A DNA stretch of 64,000 nt. Source: Neobacillus cucumis (GTDB taxonomy: Bacteria; Bacillota; Bacilli; Bacillales; Cytobacillaceae). The stretch spans positions 1-64,000 of the forward strand of contig NZ_PGVE01000044.1 in the NCBI RefSeq assembly GCF_002860255.1, given 5' to 3'. The notes beneath the pieces were generated by a model, which ran no database searches, had not been told where the DNA came from, and was given only the letters and a program-made list of their open reading frames with translations. Of the stretch, positions 43,747 through 52,612 are shown piece after piece. The translations under genes were made by a program, and so were the position numbers. Position 1 is the first letter of the stretch; every line of letters begins with the position of its first letter.

Positions 43747-44412
43747 GTGAAACTGTATCAAGTAAGAAAAGGACAGTTGGTTTACTATAACAATGAGTTA
43801 CACAAGATATATGGAGTAAAACCAATGTATAAGCTATCCGTTCATCTTATAAGGCTGAGGGATTTAACACAGCATATAACAAATGCAGCGAGTGTGGAAA
43901 AATACATACCAAGGGAAAATGACAGCTTTATTTATAATCATAAGGTTTATACGCTTAGGAATAATCAAAAACCTGTAGCGGGAGATTTGATTTTCATTAA
44001 CAATCCGGCCCCCGATACCCTGGACCACTATTCCTTAAATGAAATTGAAGTGGTTGAAAAGGTTGATAACAAAGGGGTCATTACAAGCGATTTGGATGGG
44101 ATCAAACATTCCGAATATTTACTGATGGTACCTGGCCGTGCTCCTGACAGTCATCCTATCGATTATAAAGACATGGTAAATATGGAAGAAAACTTTGATG
44201 ACGCTGGCTCGCAAATTATTCATCCATACGGCGAGATATCCACGCAGTTGGGGGACATTTATAAAAAGAAGGATAATGATGTGTTAATCGAAGCTATGGT
44301 GGTTGCGATCAAGGGGCAAACTATTTATCTTGGAGGCGGTATAGAGGTGCCGCATGAAGAGTTGATGGATACGGATAAATGGGAATTTCAATACAATCCC
44401 TTTAATAACTGA
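43747..44412 (+). CDS. Uncharacterised soluble protein upstream of the BCCT transporter
   Basis: 221 residues from GTG at 43747, seven bases after GAAGGGAG. The sequence is rich in beta structure, with repeated short motifs of the type (V/L)YYNNELHKIYGV and FIYNHKVYTL, and a C-terminal KGQTIYLGGGIEVPHEEL that resembles the first (KGQLVYYNNELH). This suggests repeated SH3-like modules. No signal peptide or membrane span. It is 50 bases upstream of the BCCT gene in the same direction and may regulate or assist it. No family recognised. Confidence 0.7.
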   Translation: MKLYQVRKGQLVYYNNELHKIYGVKPMYKLSVHLIRLRDLTQHITNAASVEKYIPRENDSFIYNHKVYTLRNNQKPVAGDLIFINNPAPDTLDHYSLNEIEVVEKVDNKGVITSDLDGIKHSEYLLMVPGRAPDSHPIDYKDMVNMEENFDDAGSQIIHPYGEISTQLGDIYKKKDNDVLIEAMVVAIKGQTIYLGGGIEVPHEELMDTDKWEFQYNPFNN

Positions 44413-44462
44413 CAGCGCTAAATCTATATTGTTATGTACTCTTCAAGTGCCAGGAGGTTTCC

Positions 44463-45986
44463 ATGGATAAGTTTAAAGAAAATAGTGTTTTTATTATCTC
44501 TCTATTGCTGACCCTTATTTTTATTATCTGGGGAGTTTTTTTTACAAGTAATCTTACCAAAGTCACCAACGCCGTTTATAATGGCTCCATTGATTACCTT
44601 GGTTGGGTTTATCTTGGTACGACTCTATTCTTCGTCATCTTTTCTGTCTACTTGTTGTTCTCAAAGTACGGAAATATCCGACTCGGCAGAAGTACGGACA
44701 GGCCAGATTTCTCTACCGCGTCCTGGCTGGCAATGCTGTTTGGTGCTGGTATGGGTGTCGGGATTGTGTACTGGAGTGTCGCCGAACCAGTAACCCATTA
44801 TACAGCCCCTCCGTACGGAAAAGCTTATACCATTGATGCAGCCAACACCGCAATGAAATATACATTTTTCCATTGGGGCCTGCACCCATGGGCAATCTAC
44901 ACTGTCATAGGGTTAGCCCTTGCTTTTTTTCAATATAATAAACGGCTTCCTGCAGCGATCAGTTCAGCGTTCCATCCCATTTTGGGCGACAGGATTTACG
45001 GACCGATTGGCAAAACGATCGATATCCTGTCCATCTTTGCAACAGTCTTTGGTATTGCAACCTCTTTGGGGCTTGGGGCCATGCAGGTTACTGCAGGTAT
45101 GCATGATATATTCGGCATCCCAAATACGTTATTTATCCAGCTAATTGTTATTTTAGTTGCAACAGTCCTTTTTATTATTTCCCTTAATACGGGCTTAGAA
45201 AGAGGAATAAAGTACTTATCCAACGCTGCAATCATCTTTTCGGTGGCACTCATCGTACTGATTCTGATTGTCGGTCCAGCGTTAACAGTTATTAAAGTGT
45301 TTTTCAATACAACGGGACTTTATCTAAGTGACTTTTTACAAATGAGTTTACGGTTAAGCCCTTTTGGAAAGGGTGAGAAATGGATTGCTTCCTGGACCTT
45401 GTTTTACTGGGCTTGGTGGATTGCCTGGGCGCCATTCGTCGGCATGTTCATTGCCCGGGTTTCAAGAGGGAGGACCATAAAGGAGTTTGTGGTTGGTGTA
45501 TTGATTGTTCCCACACTTGGAACCTGTCTTTGGATGTCCGTGTTTGGCGGTTCAGCACTTGACCTTGTTCAAAATCCTGGAAACCGTGATTTGGCAAAAC
45601 ATATCGCCGAAAATATAAACTTGTCTATATTTATATTCTTCGATCACCTTCCATTTAGCACCTTGTTAAGCATTTTAGGTTTTGCCGTGGTAGCTATTTA
45701 TTATATAACTGTTGCCGATACTGCGACCTTTGTATTAGGAATGCTAAGTGAAGGCGGAACGTTTAATCCCTCTAACAAAATAAAAATGACATGGGGAATC
45801 ATCCAATCTGCTTTATCTGCGGTTTTGTTGATAGCCGGCGGTTTGGACGTATTGCAGACTGCTTCCATCGCAGCCGCACTTCCATTTGCCATAATCATGC
45901 TAGCCATGTGCTACTCATTATTAACAGGTTTAAAAAAGGAAGCTGTAATACAAAGAGGCAATAAAAGAAGCACTCAACATTATTAG
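44463..45986 (+). CDS. BCCT-family glycine betaine/choline transporter (OpuD-like)
   Basis: 507 residues with 12 membrane spans. Family marks are the unwound glycine stretch GAGMGVGIVYWSVAEP near 100 and WTLFYWAWWIAWAPFVGMFIARVSRGRT in span 8, read in parts. BCCT proteins import betaine-type osmolytes with sodium. The C-terminus is short, which may limit osmotic sensing compared with BetP. ATG at 44463 follows CAGGAGG. A terminator follows. Confidence 0.9.
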   Translation: MDKFKENSVFIISLLLTLIFIIWGVFFTSNLTKVTNAVYNGSIDYLGWVYLGTTLFFVIFSVYLLFSKYGNIRLGRSTDRPDFSTASWLAMLFGAGMGVGIVYWSVAEPVTHYTAPPYGKAYTIDAANTAMKYTFFHWGLHPWAIYTVIGLALAFFQYNKRLPAAISSAFHPILGDRIYGPIGKTIDILSIFATVFGIATSLGLGAMQVTAGMHDIFGIPNTLFIQLIVILVATVLFIISLNTGLERGIKYLSNAAIIFSVALIVLILIVGPALTVIKVFFNTTGLYLSDFLQMSLRLSPFGKGEKWIASWTLFYWAWWIAWAPFVGMFIARVSRGRTIKEFVVGVLIVPTLGTCLWMSVFGGSALDLVQNPGNRDLAKHIAENINLSIFIFFDHLPFSTLLSILGFAVVAIYYITVADTATFVLGMLSEGGTFNPSNKIKMTWGIIQSALSAVLLIAGGLDVLQTASIAAALPFAIIMLAMCYSLLTGLKKEAVIQRGNKRSTQHY

Positions 45987-45993
45987 AGTTTAT

Positions 45994-46036
45994 TAAAAAA
46001 CCTTCCTGATAGGGTCATTGATCTGGAAGGTTTTTG
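45994..46036 (+). terminator. Terminator of the BCCT gene
   Basis: AAAAACCTTCC pairs with GGAAGGTTTTT across a bulged loop, then TGTG. Confidence 0.75.
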
Positions 46037-46135
46037 TGTAACAATTTTAGCCTGAAGAACAAAAATTCATGTCTAGCATTTTAACTAAACTTACCCATTC
46101 CAAATATATGATAAGTATTCATACCCAAGCGAATT

Positions 46136-46163
46136 GAAGCATGAGAACCGTCCCCATGATTCC
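46136..46163. repeat. GAACCGTCCCC element, single arm
   Basis: GAAGCATGAGAACCGTCCCC followed by ATGATTCC. A solitary arm about 70 bases upstream of the nucleotidase gene. Confidence 0.8.
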
Positions 46164-46233
46164 AACATTCCATTGCCTGGCCAGATATCGGAAGGTATAA
46201 TTGATATTTAGTGAGAATTAAGGAGTATTGCGG

Positions 46234-46917
46234 ATGATGTTTTCGAATCAAAAGTTTTTACAGCAGCAGAATGAAATTTTTCATACGGATTATGTTGCAA
46301 CGATTGCGTTCGACCTGGATGATGTTTGCAATCAATTTAATCAGCGCTATGCGGAAGTTTTGAATGATACCTTTGGATTATCATTGACCATAGAAGATAT
46401 TACCGAGTGGGATTTAACAAAAGTCGTTCCGCCTTATATTGGGCCAAAGGTCTATGACTTATTTAAAAAACCGGGTCTATTTCGATACATAGAACCCGCC
46501 CCATATGTAGTGGAAGTAATGCAAAGACTAACCGATCGAGGCTTTGATATTATTATCATCAGTGACCCGCCATCGGGGCATGCCTACAGCGATGTAATAT
46601 TTGGGGATGAGCCTTATTTTGTTCCGGATGATAATAACCACTCTAATCCCTGTGATGACAAAAGGGCTTGGGTGGCAGAACACCTCCCCATGATTCCCAA
46701 AAGCAACCTCTTCTTTGGACAACAAAAGTACCGCGTTCGTTTTGATCTACTGATCGATGACAAACCCGACACCTTTGAGTTATTCCAAAAATTCGGTCTC
46801 CCGATCCTATTGATGGACAAACCCTATAACCGTCATATCCAAACAGACAACCGCATTACAAACCTACTAGAAGCAGAAGAAAAAATCTATGAGCTTTTAC
46901 TTTATGCACCCGTCTGA
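46234..46917 (+). CDS. HAD-type 5'(3')-deoxyribonucleotidase family protein
   Basis: 227 residues. The HAD motif I FDLDDV (DxDxV type), motif II IIIISDP and motif IV LLIDDKPDT mark the NT5C-like family that dephosphorylates (deoxy)nucleoside monophosphates. I chose ATG at 46234, eight bases after AAGGAG. The TGA stop codon (46915-46917) is part of the first bases of a palindromic element, and the convergent gene ends on the element's other side. Confidence 0.8.
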   Translation: MMFSNQKFLQQQNEIFHTDYVATIAFDLDDVCNQFNQRYAEVLNDTFGLSLTIEDITEWDLTKVVPPYIGPKVYDLFKKPGLFRYIEPAPYVVEVMQRLTDRGFDIIIISDPPSGHAYSDVIFGDEPYFVPDDNNHSNPCDDKRAWVAEHLPMIPKSNLFFGQQKYRVRFDLLIDDKPDTFELFQKFGLPILLMDKPYNRHIQTDNRITNLLEAEEKIYELLLYAPV

Positions 46918-46983
46918 AGCAAGGGGACGGTTCTCTTGCTTCCATTCATGGGCGCGTAAGCACGAGAACCGTCCCCATGCTTC
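46915..46983. repeat. GAACCGTCCCC element filling a convergent gene junction
   Basis: GAAGCAAG...CTTGCTTC arm (46916-46941), a 16-base centre, then the inverted arm AAGCACGAGAACCGTCCCC...TGCTTC to 46983. It overlaps the stop of the nucleotidase on one side and ends two bases before the stop codon of the leftward gene. Confidence 0.9.
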
Positions 46984-46984
46984 A

Positions 46985-47524
46985 CTATCTAAATGTTGTA
47001 ACCGGAATGTGAAAATATAGTATTAAAAAAGCAGTACAAACAAAGCAGAGTACCCATGCCCAAAGGGGTCTCGTTTGATGGAGACGTAAACCAATAAACA
47101 GAAAGATCCATACGATACAGGACCATCCAAAACCCCACCCGTGATGATAGGATATAAGTTTTGCAAACATGAAAAGAGATTCCAGCATCACCTCAATAAT
47201 CACCCAGACAGCTATATAAACGAACTGCTTAAACCAATGCAATTTGTATGGAAACATTGATAGGTAAAGTAAGGTTAGATTAGGGAAGGTTATAAATGCA
47301 ATTATAAAATCAGCGATCGTATGGTTGGGTACCATCAATGATCCTCGAAAAGTCCATAATGGGTATTCGTACATAAGCACAGAAATGAAAAAGTCCACAC
47401 TTACGATGAAGAGAATGCTTGGATAATATTTCTTCCAATTTCTCCAATCAGCGAACTTCCATGTGGCAGTAATGTAGATCAAGGGAAGCGCCATCCTAAA
47501 GTAGGAAATAACTGTGTGTAGCAT
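46985..47524 (-). CDS. CBO0543-type membrane protein
   Basis: 179 residues with five or six membrane spans and many W, Y and H residues (ATWKFADWRNWKKYYPSILF; YEYPLWTF; SYHHGWGFGW). The pattern matches the small CBO0543 family of Firmicutes membrane proteins, whose function is unknown. ATG at 47524 has GGGGGGG upstream. No operon partner. Confidence 0.7.
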   Translation of the reverse strand: MLHTVISYFRMALPLIYITATWKFADWRNWKKYYPSILFIVSVDFFISVLMYEYPLWTFRGSLMVPNHTIADFIIAFITFPNLTLLYLSMFPYKLHWFKQFVYIAVWVIIEVMLESLFMFAKLISYHHGWGFGWSCIVWIFLFIGLRLHQTRPLWAWVLCFVCTAFLILYFHIPVTTFR

Positions 47525-47624
47525 ATGTCTCCCCCCCTTTCAAACTTGTTTTCTCCAATTATTAGTATTTATTATTATGAAGGGTTTAAACAAATTGTTT
47601 GGTGCCACCATCAAAAAAGGCATA

Positions 47625-47659
47625 AAAAAATGGCTTGGAGAAAACTCCAAACCATTTTT
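47625..47659 (-). terminator. Terminator of the reductase operon
   Basis: AAAATGG-TTGGAG pairs with CTCCAA-CCATTTT and is followed on the minus strand by a T run. It overlaps the end of the reductase gene. Confidence 0.75.
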
Positions 47660-48203
47660 AAACTGCAGCATTTCCTTCTCTAAGTTTCTTCTTATCAGAA
47701 GGCCACATTCCAAACATAAGAATAACTGGTACGACATTAACAACAGCCAAAATGGTCCCTTGGAAATCCGTACCGCTCATCAACCCGTGTACAGTCACTA
47801 AGATATACAAAATAGGGTTTAGAGCATGCAATTTCCGCCATCTTTGGTAACCAATTTTTTTCCGGAATTTTGATGTGACAATTGTTAAAATTAAGAAATA
47901 AGTAGCAATCGATCCTAATCCCATCGAAATCGTCTCATAGCTGCCGCTAAATGGGATGACTATATCAGACCAACTAAATTTCATATAGACATCAATTAAT
48001 AAAATTCCTAAGTGACCGGCAGTCATAATTAATGACCAGTCTGATAATACTTCATGAAAATGAAGGAGATGATTAACTTTCTTTTTCCTTTTCTTCTGTA
48101 CTGCAGAGTACAGTCCAGTTAGAACTGCCATATATAATAAAAGATATGCGACCACCCCGGTTGCCCGGATGGCGTACCATTCAAGAGATTCCATACTATT
48201 CAC
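47658..48203 (-). CDS. Ferric reductase-like heme membrane protein
   Basis: 181 residues with about five or six membrane spans. His residues that could bind heme stand in HLLHFHEVLSDW, MTAGHLGIL, RKLHALNP and LVTVHGLMSG, the layout of YedZ/FRD-type cytochromes. It overlaps the ApbE gene by eight bases and follows a small exported-looking protein. I infer a membrane electron-transfer unit moving electrons across the membrane to a flavinylated partner. No flavodoxin-type NADPH domain is attached. Confidence 0.82.
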   Translation of the reverse strand: MNSMESLEWYAIRATGVVAYLLLYMAVLTGLYSAVQKKRKKKVNHLLHFHEVLSDWSLIMTAGHLGILLIDVYMKFSWSDIVIPFSGSYETISMGLGSIATYFLILTIVTSKFRKKIGYQRWRKLHALNPILYILVTVHGLMSGTDFQGTILAVVNVVPVILMFGMWPSDKKKLREGNAAV

Positions 48204-49074
48204 CGCCTCTCCAAATTTCTTTTGTCTTGTTAATGATAACTGCTTTATTGTCCTTACTTAATATCAAGGATTTTCCAGCCTCTTCTCCCAATAAAAGAGT
48301 GACCTTTGCTAATACATCCGCTTCTAACGCAGTGGGTGCCGTAACCGTTGCAGATACAATCGTGCTCGCAGATGGTTCACCAGATCTGGCATCAATCAGG
48401 TGATGCTTATTTTTTCCTTCCACTGTCCACCTTCTCTTCATCGAAGTGGAAGTGGCTACTGCTCCATCAGAAACCTGGATGGAAGAAAGCATATTGGTCG
48501 GCTCGAATGGATCTTCAATGCCAATATTTAAAGGCCTCGGCAATTTCCCCAAAACTCGAATATCTCCACCGACGTTGATAAAACCAAATCCATAGGATGA
48601 TAATAGCTCAGCTGTACGGTCAATCACCCAGCCCTTAGCGACCCCGCCTAAATCAATACGAGTGTGTAAGATAACCGTCTGTTTCTCCTCATTTAATTGA
48701 TAAGGCAGAATCGTTGTAACCTCTGGGGCTAAAAGGGAAGTGGCTGCCACTTCCCGCCCTTTTATAAACTCAATAGATCTGGTATAGCCGCTGTTTTCAA
48801 TCGCAGATAAAATCCCAGGATTAAAAACTCCATTGGTTTCTTCATAAAATCTCAGTGCGTCCTTTAGAATACTAAACAGTTGGTCGGAAACTTCAACTTC
48901 TTTTCCAACTTGTTGATTTAATCGAGATAACTCACTGTCATCTTTAAACCGGCTGCAGGTGTCTTCTACTGATGCAAATAATTTATATACTGGCATAAGA
49001 TCATTTGCAAACAGTTCTTTATTTATTGATAGTTGCACGATTGTGCTCATTGAATTGAAATTATACTTATACAT
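48196..49074 (-). CDS. apbE: ApbE FAD:protein FMN transferase
   Basis: 292 residues. Family motifs are LSRLNQQ, RIDLGGVAKGWVIDR, INVGGDIRVLG and HHLIDARSGEP, which includes the FAD and Mg sites. ApbE covalently attaches FMN to Thr or Ser of redox proteins outside the membrane. No lipoprotein signal peptide is seen here, so it may act inside or be held by another protein. It overlaps the ferric reductase-like gene. No protein with the known flavinylation motif is visible in the window. Confidence 0.92.
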   Translation of the reverse strand: MYKYNFNSMSTIVQLSINKELFANDLMPVYKLFASVEDTCSRFKDDSELSRLNQQVGKEVEVSDQLFSILKDALRFYEETNGVFNPGILSAIENSGYTRSIEFIKGREVAATSLLAPEVTTILPYQLNEEKQTVILHTRIDLGGVAKGWVIDRTAELLSSYGFGFINVGGDIRVLGKLPRPLNIGIEDPFEPTNMLSSIQVSDGAVATSTSMKRRWTVEGKNKHHLIDARSGEPSASTIVSATVTAPTALEADVLAKVTLLLGEEAGKSLILSKDNKAVIINKTKEIWRGGE

Positions 49075-49131
49075 GAACCGATTCCTCCTGTAGTGATTTA
49101 AGTTTCCATGTTAGCTGATTCACAGAACGAA

Positions 49132-49452
49132 TCAGGTTCCCCCAGTAGTTGTGTCAAAACCTCCATGTTGACTCGGAAACGAACTGTCTTCTGAAACAGA
49201 TTGATCACTAGATTGTTGAGATTGGTTAGTGTCAGTAGATTGGCTCGGAACCTCATAGGTTACGGATGAATCCTGGTTACTATTGCTCTCTGATTGCTGT
49301 GTTGAACTCTGAGGTGTAACCTGTGATTGAGCAACGGTCGTTGTATTGCTTGTTGGATCTTTTTTTGTAAATCCCATGTATGACATCATTCCTGCAAAAA
49401 GAGCAAGACTGGCAAAGCTAACTCCCCAAGAGGTAAATTTCTTCTTTTCCAT
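49132..49452 (-). CDS. Small membrane-anchored Ser/Gln/Thr-rich protein
   Basis: 106 residues. One N-terminal span (about 8-28) is followed by a low-complexity outer part rich in S, Q, T and N, ending in GGFDTTTGGT. I chose ATG at 49452, eight bases after AAAGGAG. It is the first gene of the operon with ApbE and the heme reductase, 57 bases upstream of apbE. It may be a linker or an FMN acceptor, since a Thr-rich tail is present, but the known ApbE target motif is not there. No family recognised. Confidence 0.7.
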   Translation of the reverse strand: MEKKKFTSWGVSFASLALFAGMMSYMGFTKKDPTSNTTTVAQSQVTPQSSTQQSESNSNQDSSVTYEVPSQSTDTNQSQQSSDQSVSEDSSFPSQHGGFDTTTGGT

Positions 49453-49534
49453 CGGAAGGACTCCTTTCAAATTTTAAATATGTTCTTCAAGTCCATGTCT
49501 GCATTATGCACCCCCAACCTTAATTAAAACTTAA

Positions 49535-49592
49535 GAAGCATGGGGACGGTTCTCGTGCTTCTATCATGGGCATGAGAACCGTCCCCATGCTT
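49535..49592. repeat. GAACCGTCCCC element in a divergent promoter region
   Basis: GAAGCATGGGG...TGCTTC arm (49535-49561), short centre, then the inverted arm to 49592, followed by a partial duplicate CCCCATGCTTC. This copy lies between two divergent genes, unlike most others. Confidence 0.85.
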
Positions 49593-49672
49593 CCCCATGC
49601 TTCAATTTTTGTTCATTAACTTCATATTTAGGAATATAGTTCTAAGGAATACTCAAATGATGGGGGGTTATT

Positions 49673-50485
49673 ATGGGATACTATGTTCAAGTGGATGCAG
49701 GCGTGTCCATTTATGTAGAAGACGTGAATCCAGGAAGCGACAAGACCATCTTGTTTCTTCATGGGTGGCCCGCCAACCATCAGATGTTTGAATACCAGTT
49801 CAATCATCTTCCGCAGATGGGGTATCGTTGTATTGGATGGGATCAGAGAGGATTTGGGAAATCGGATAAACCTTGGGGTGGATATGACTATGACCGGTTG
49901 GCAGATGATCTTCGGGCTGTCATCGAGGCACTGCACTTACAAAATATCACTTTGGCAGGTCACTCAACCGGAGGAGCCATTGCCATCAGATATATGGCCC
50001 GCCACGGGGGCTATGGTGTTTCCAAGCTTGCTCTGATTGCCGCTGCCGCTCCAAGTTTAATCGAGCGTTCCTATTTCCCTTACGGTCTTAAAAAGGAAGA
50101 AGTACTAACCATTATTAAAGGAACCTACAATGACCGGCCAAACATGCTGCGTGGATTTGGAGACATGTTTCTCTTCCAACATGTCACGCAAGCCTTCTCC
50201 GATTGGTTTTTCCAACTGGGACTACAGGCAGCAAGCTGGTCAACCGCAGCTATTGCAAACACCTGGTTGAACGAGGAAAAACTTTTTTATGATTTAGGAA
50301 AAATTAACGTCCCAACACTCATTCTTCATGGTGTTCATGATCAAGTTTGCCGGTTTCCTTTAGCCGAAGCACAAAGACAAGGAATCAAAAACTCGAAGCT
50401 TGTACCATTTCAAAACAGCGGTCACGGACTCTTCTGGGAAGAACGCTATAAAGTAAATACAGAATTAGCCCATTTTATTGGATAA
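49673..50485 (+). CDS. Alpha/beta hydrolase (haloperoxidase/epoxide-hydrolase-like)
   Basis: 270 residues. Oxyanion-hole motif FLHGWP (28-33), nucleophile Ser in GHSTGG, acid Asp in HGVHDQVCRFP and catalytic His in SGHGLFW. This is close to the non-heme chloroperoxidase/esterase group. ATG at 49673 follows GGGGGG. It stands alone between two palindromic elements. The natural substrate cannot be read from the sequence. Confidence 0.88.
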   Translation: MGYYVQVDAGVSIYVEDVNPGSDKTILFLHGWPANHQMFEYQFNHLPQMGYRCIGWDQRGFGKSDKPWGGYDYDRLADDLRAVIEALHLQNITLAGHSTGGAIAIRYMARHGGYGVSKLALIAAAAPSLIERSYFPYGLKKEEVLTIIKGTYNDRPNMLRGFGDMFLFQHVTQAFSDWFFQLGLQAASWSTAAIANTWLNEEKLFYDLGKINVPTLILHGVHDQVCRFPLAEAQRQGIKNSKLVPFQNSGHGLFWEERYKVNTELAHFIG

Positions 50486-50516
50486 AATGAGCTAATGAAA
50501 TGACCGATTTCAGAAA

Positions 50517-50567
50517 CAAAGGGACGGTTCTCATGCTTCCGAAGCATGAGAACCGTCCCTGTGCTTT
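50517..50567. repeat. GAACCGTCCC element inside the 3' end of the YesL-like gene
   Basis: Arms AAAGGGACGGTTCTCATGC and GCATGAGAACCGTCCCT around a CTTCCGAAG centre. The leftward gene's last ten or so codons and its stop codon (50531-50533) lie in it. Confidence 0.85.
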
Positions 50568-51175
50568 TGCAATTGTATTTTCGGCAGTCTTCCCACCCTA
50601 TCAAAGGCGATCATCGAAAACCGGAACGTTACCATCGAAACAGGAACCACAACGACGAAAATCGTTAACGGGGCATAAAAGAGAATCATCCCCGCTCCAA
50701 TCCACATCAGGATAATCGCCAAGGCATTCTTCCCATCAATAACAGCGAACGTAAACGCCTGTTTAATCAATTTCAGCCCCTTTGTTTGATCATGCACCAT
50801 AATGGGAAACAACAAAGCACTAATCAGCAGATACACAATAAGAGCGACCCCAGTGACACCTATGAGCACCACTTTCACGATACTTGGAACTTGCAAGAAA
50901 AAGTAAACATCCAACAAAAGCAGCAGCCCAAAGAAAATCCATAAAGTTCCCACCATAAACCCTTGTTTAAAAAATAACCGATATTCATGGATAAAACTCC
51001 GAATGACGCTTTCATCCTTATACACATGCCACTTTCTAATGACGCCATACATTGCGGCAGTTGAAGGCCCAATCGTCAATACAGGCATCGAACAGATCAC
51101 CCATAAGAAATTGAGAATGACGATGTTCGTCACAGTTTTCAAGAATACAGAGGTCTTTCCTTCCCAAGGATTCAT
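50531..51175 (-). CDS. DUF624/YesL-like membrane protein
   Basis: 214 residues with five or six membrane spans. The family start NPWEGKTSVFLKTVTNIVILNFLW in parts, PVLTIGPSTAAMYGVI and a charged KDESVIRSF are typical of YesL proteins encoded with YesM/YesN systems and sugar ABC importers. I chose ATG at 51175, eight bases after AAAGGG. The C-terminal KHRDGSHASEA is encoded by the palindromic repeat, so the natural end was replaced by repeat DNA. It ends the GH32 operon. Confidence 0.85.
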   Translation of the reverse strand: MNPWEGKTSVFLKTVTNIVILNFLWVICSMPVLTIGPSTAAMYGVIRKWHVYKDESVIRSFIHEYRLFFKQGFMVGTLWIFFGLLLLLDVYFFLQVPSIVKVVLIGVTGVALIVYLLISALLFPIMVHDQTKGLKLIKQAFTFAVIDGKNALAIILMWIGAGMILFYAPLTIFVVVVPVSMVTFRFSMIAFDRVGRLPKIQLQKHRDGSHASEA

Positions 51176-51190
51176 GGTAAACACCCTTTC

Positions 51191-52612
51191 TTATTTCCAA
51201 GTAGATTCAAGATGACGTAACTCGACATTTTCTAAAACCAATTCCCCATCCAAAGCTCTGAACTCTAAAGTGAATTCGGACGCCAGTGGAAAGAATAACT
51301 CTGTCATTACATTACTGCCCTGATTGACAAACAGCTCAATGGAGGTTTTATCGAGAATCAATGTAAAATCACTGAACTCTGCCAACGGCATCCGGTCCAT
51401 GCTAGCAAAATGCTCAGAAAATGATACCTGACCACTCTCCTTGCGGTCAATCCGAACTTCTTTTCTCTTTCGATCAAAAACAATCTCCAGCCGTTCCTGC
51501 TCTCCTCTAAAACTAATCAAAAACTCGGAAGCCGTACTATCCATGACATTTGCTTGGGCAAATAATTGGCGGTGATCCAATTTCACTCGATAAGTTTCAC
51601 TAGACTTTAGAGCGATCGTTTCATTAGATACAACCACTTCCTTATATAACGAAGAAAGATCAATAGGAGTCTGTAACAAGGTAAACTCCCCATTAATCCT
51701 GCTCAGCCCTAACTTCCTCGGTATCGACATCGCACTTCTAAATGGCTCGGAAGGAACCTGATTGGCATATTGCCAATTACTCATCCACCCAATCCAGGTA
51801 GGTTCAGGAAGATTACTCCAAGTAACAGCTGCATAAAAATCACGGCCAAAATCTGCCCACTTCACGACATCCGCTGAATCATCACAAACAAACTCCAAAC
51901 CATCGAATTCTCCAACAAAATATTGGACGACAGAACCACCATTCGGCCCGCCTGGATTAATACTGACAATCAGAACCCATTTCTTTTGGTCCTCCCCTTC
52001 AACCGACAACTGAATCAAGTCCGGGCACTCCCATACTCCCCCATGGGCACCGTATTCACTTCCAAATGCCGATAGAAGCTCCCAATCAATCAGATTGGGT
52101 GACCCATAAAATCGAATGCAATCACCGCTAGCAAGCGACATCACCCATTTTCCTGACTCCTCATGCCAGAAGACCTTCGGATCGCGGAAATCCTTTTGCC
52201 CCGGGTTTGGAATAACCGGATTCCCTTCATATTTAACCCATGTTCTGCCGCAATCATTGGAATAGGCAATACTTTGCTTTTCATTGTCCTCCCCGTGGTG
52301 CGTAAAAATGGCCACCATCACATCTTCATCCGACGTCTTTAAGCCGCTTGTGTTCTGCGCGTCAACGACAGCACTTCCTGAAAAAATCTGCCCTAACTCA
52401 TCTGGATAGAGGGCAATCGGCAGTTCCTCCCAATGCAATAGATCTTTACTTACGGCATGGCCCCAATGCATGGGCCCCCATACCATACTGTAAGGATGAT
52501 ATTGATAAAAGAGATGGTACTCACCCTTGTAATACACCAAGCCATTCGGGTCATTCATCCAGTTTTCTTTTGGACTAAAGTGAAGCTGAGGACGATATTG
52601 CTCATTATACAT
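51191..52612 (-). CDS. GH32 fructan hydrolase / sucrose-6-phosphate hydrolase type, intracellular
   Basis: 473 residues. Five-bladed propeller with nucleophile Asp in WMNDPNG, RDPKVFW and acid/base Glu in ECPDL, then a C-terminal beta sandwich from about 340. There is no signal peptide. I chose ATG at 52612 after AGAGGTG; it overlaps the fructokinase gene by eight bases. With an ABC importer and a PfkB kinase in the operon, imported fructooligosaccharides or sucrose are the likely substrates, released as free fructose. Confidence 0.9.
   Translation of the reverse strand: MYNEQYRPQLHFSPKENWMNDPNGLVYYKGEYHLFYQYHPYSMVWGPMHWGHAVSKDLLHWEELPIALYPDELGQIFSGSAVVDAQNTSGLKTSDEDVMVAIFTHHGEDNEKQSIAYSNDCGRTWVKYEGNPVIPNPGQKDFRDPKVFWHEESGKWVMSLASGDCIRFYGSPNLIDWELLSAFGSEYGAHGGVWECPDLIQLSVEGEDQKKWVLIVSINPGGPNGGSVVQYFVGEFDGLEFVCDDSADVVKWADFGRDFYAAVTWSNLPEPTWIGWMSNWQYANQVPSEPFRSAMSIPRKLGLSRINGEFTLLQTPIDLSSLYKEVVVSNETIALKSSETYRVKLDHRQLFAQANVMDSTASEFLISFRGEQERLEIVFDRKRKEVRIDRKESGQVSFSEHFASMDRMPLAEFSDFTLILDKTSIELFVNQGSNVMTELFFPLASEFTLEFRALDGELVLENVELRHLESTWK

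Noticed and set aside
44575..44610. Similarity of ATTGATTACCTTGG in the BCCT gene to the 52-bp repeat
   Set aside because: Short match inside a well-conserved coding region; the rest of the unit is absent.
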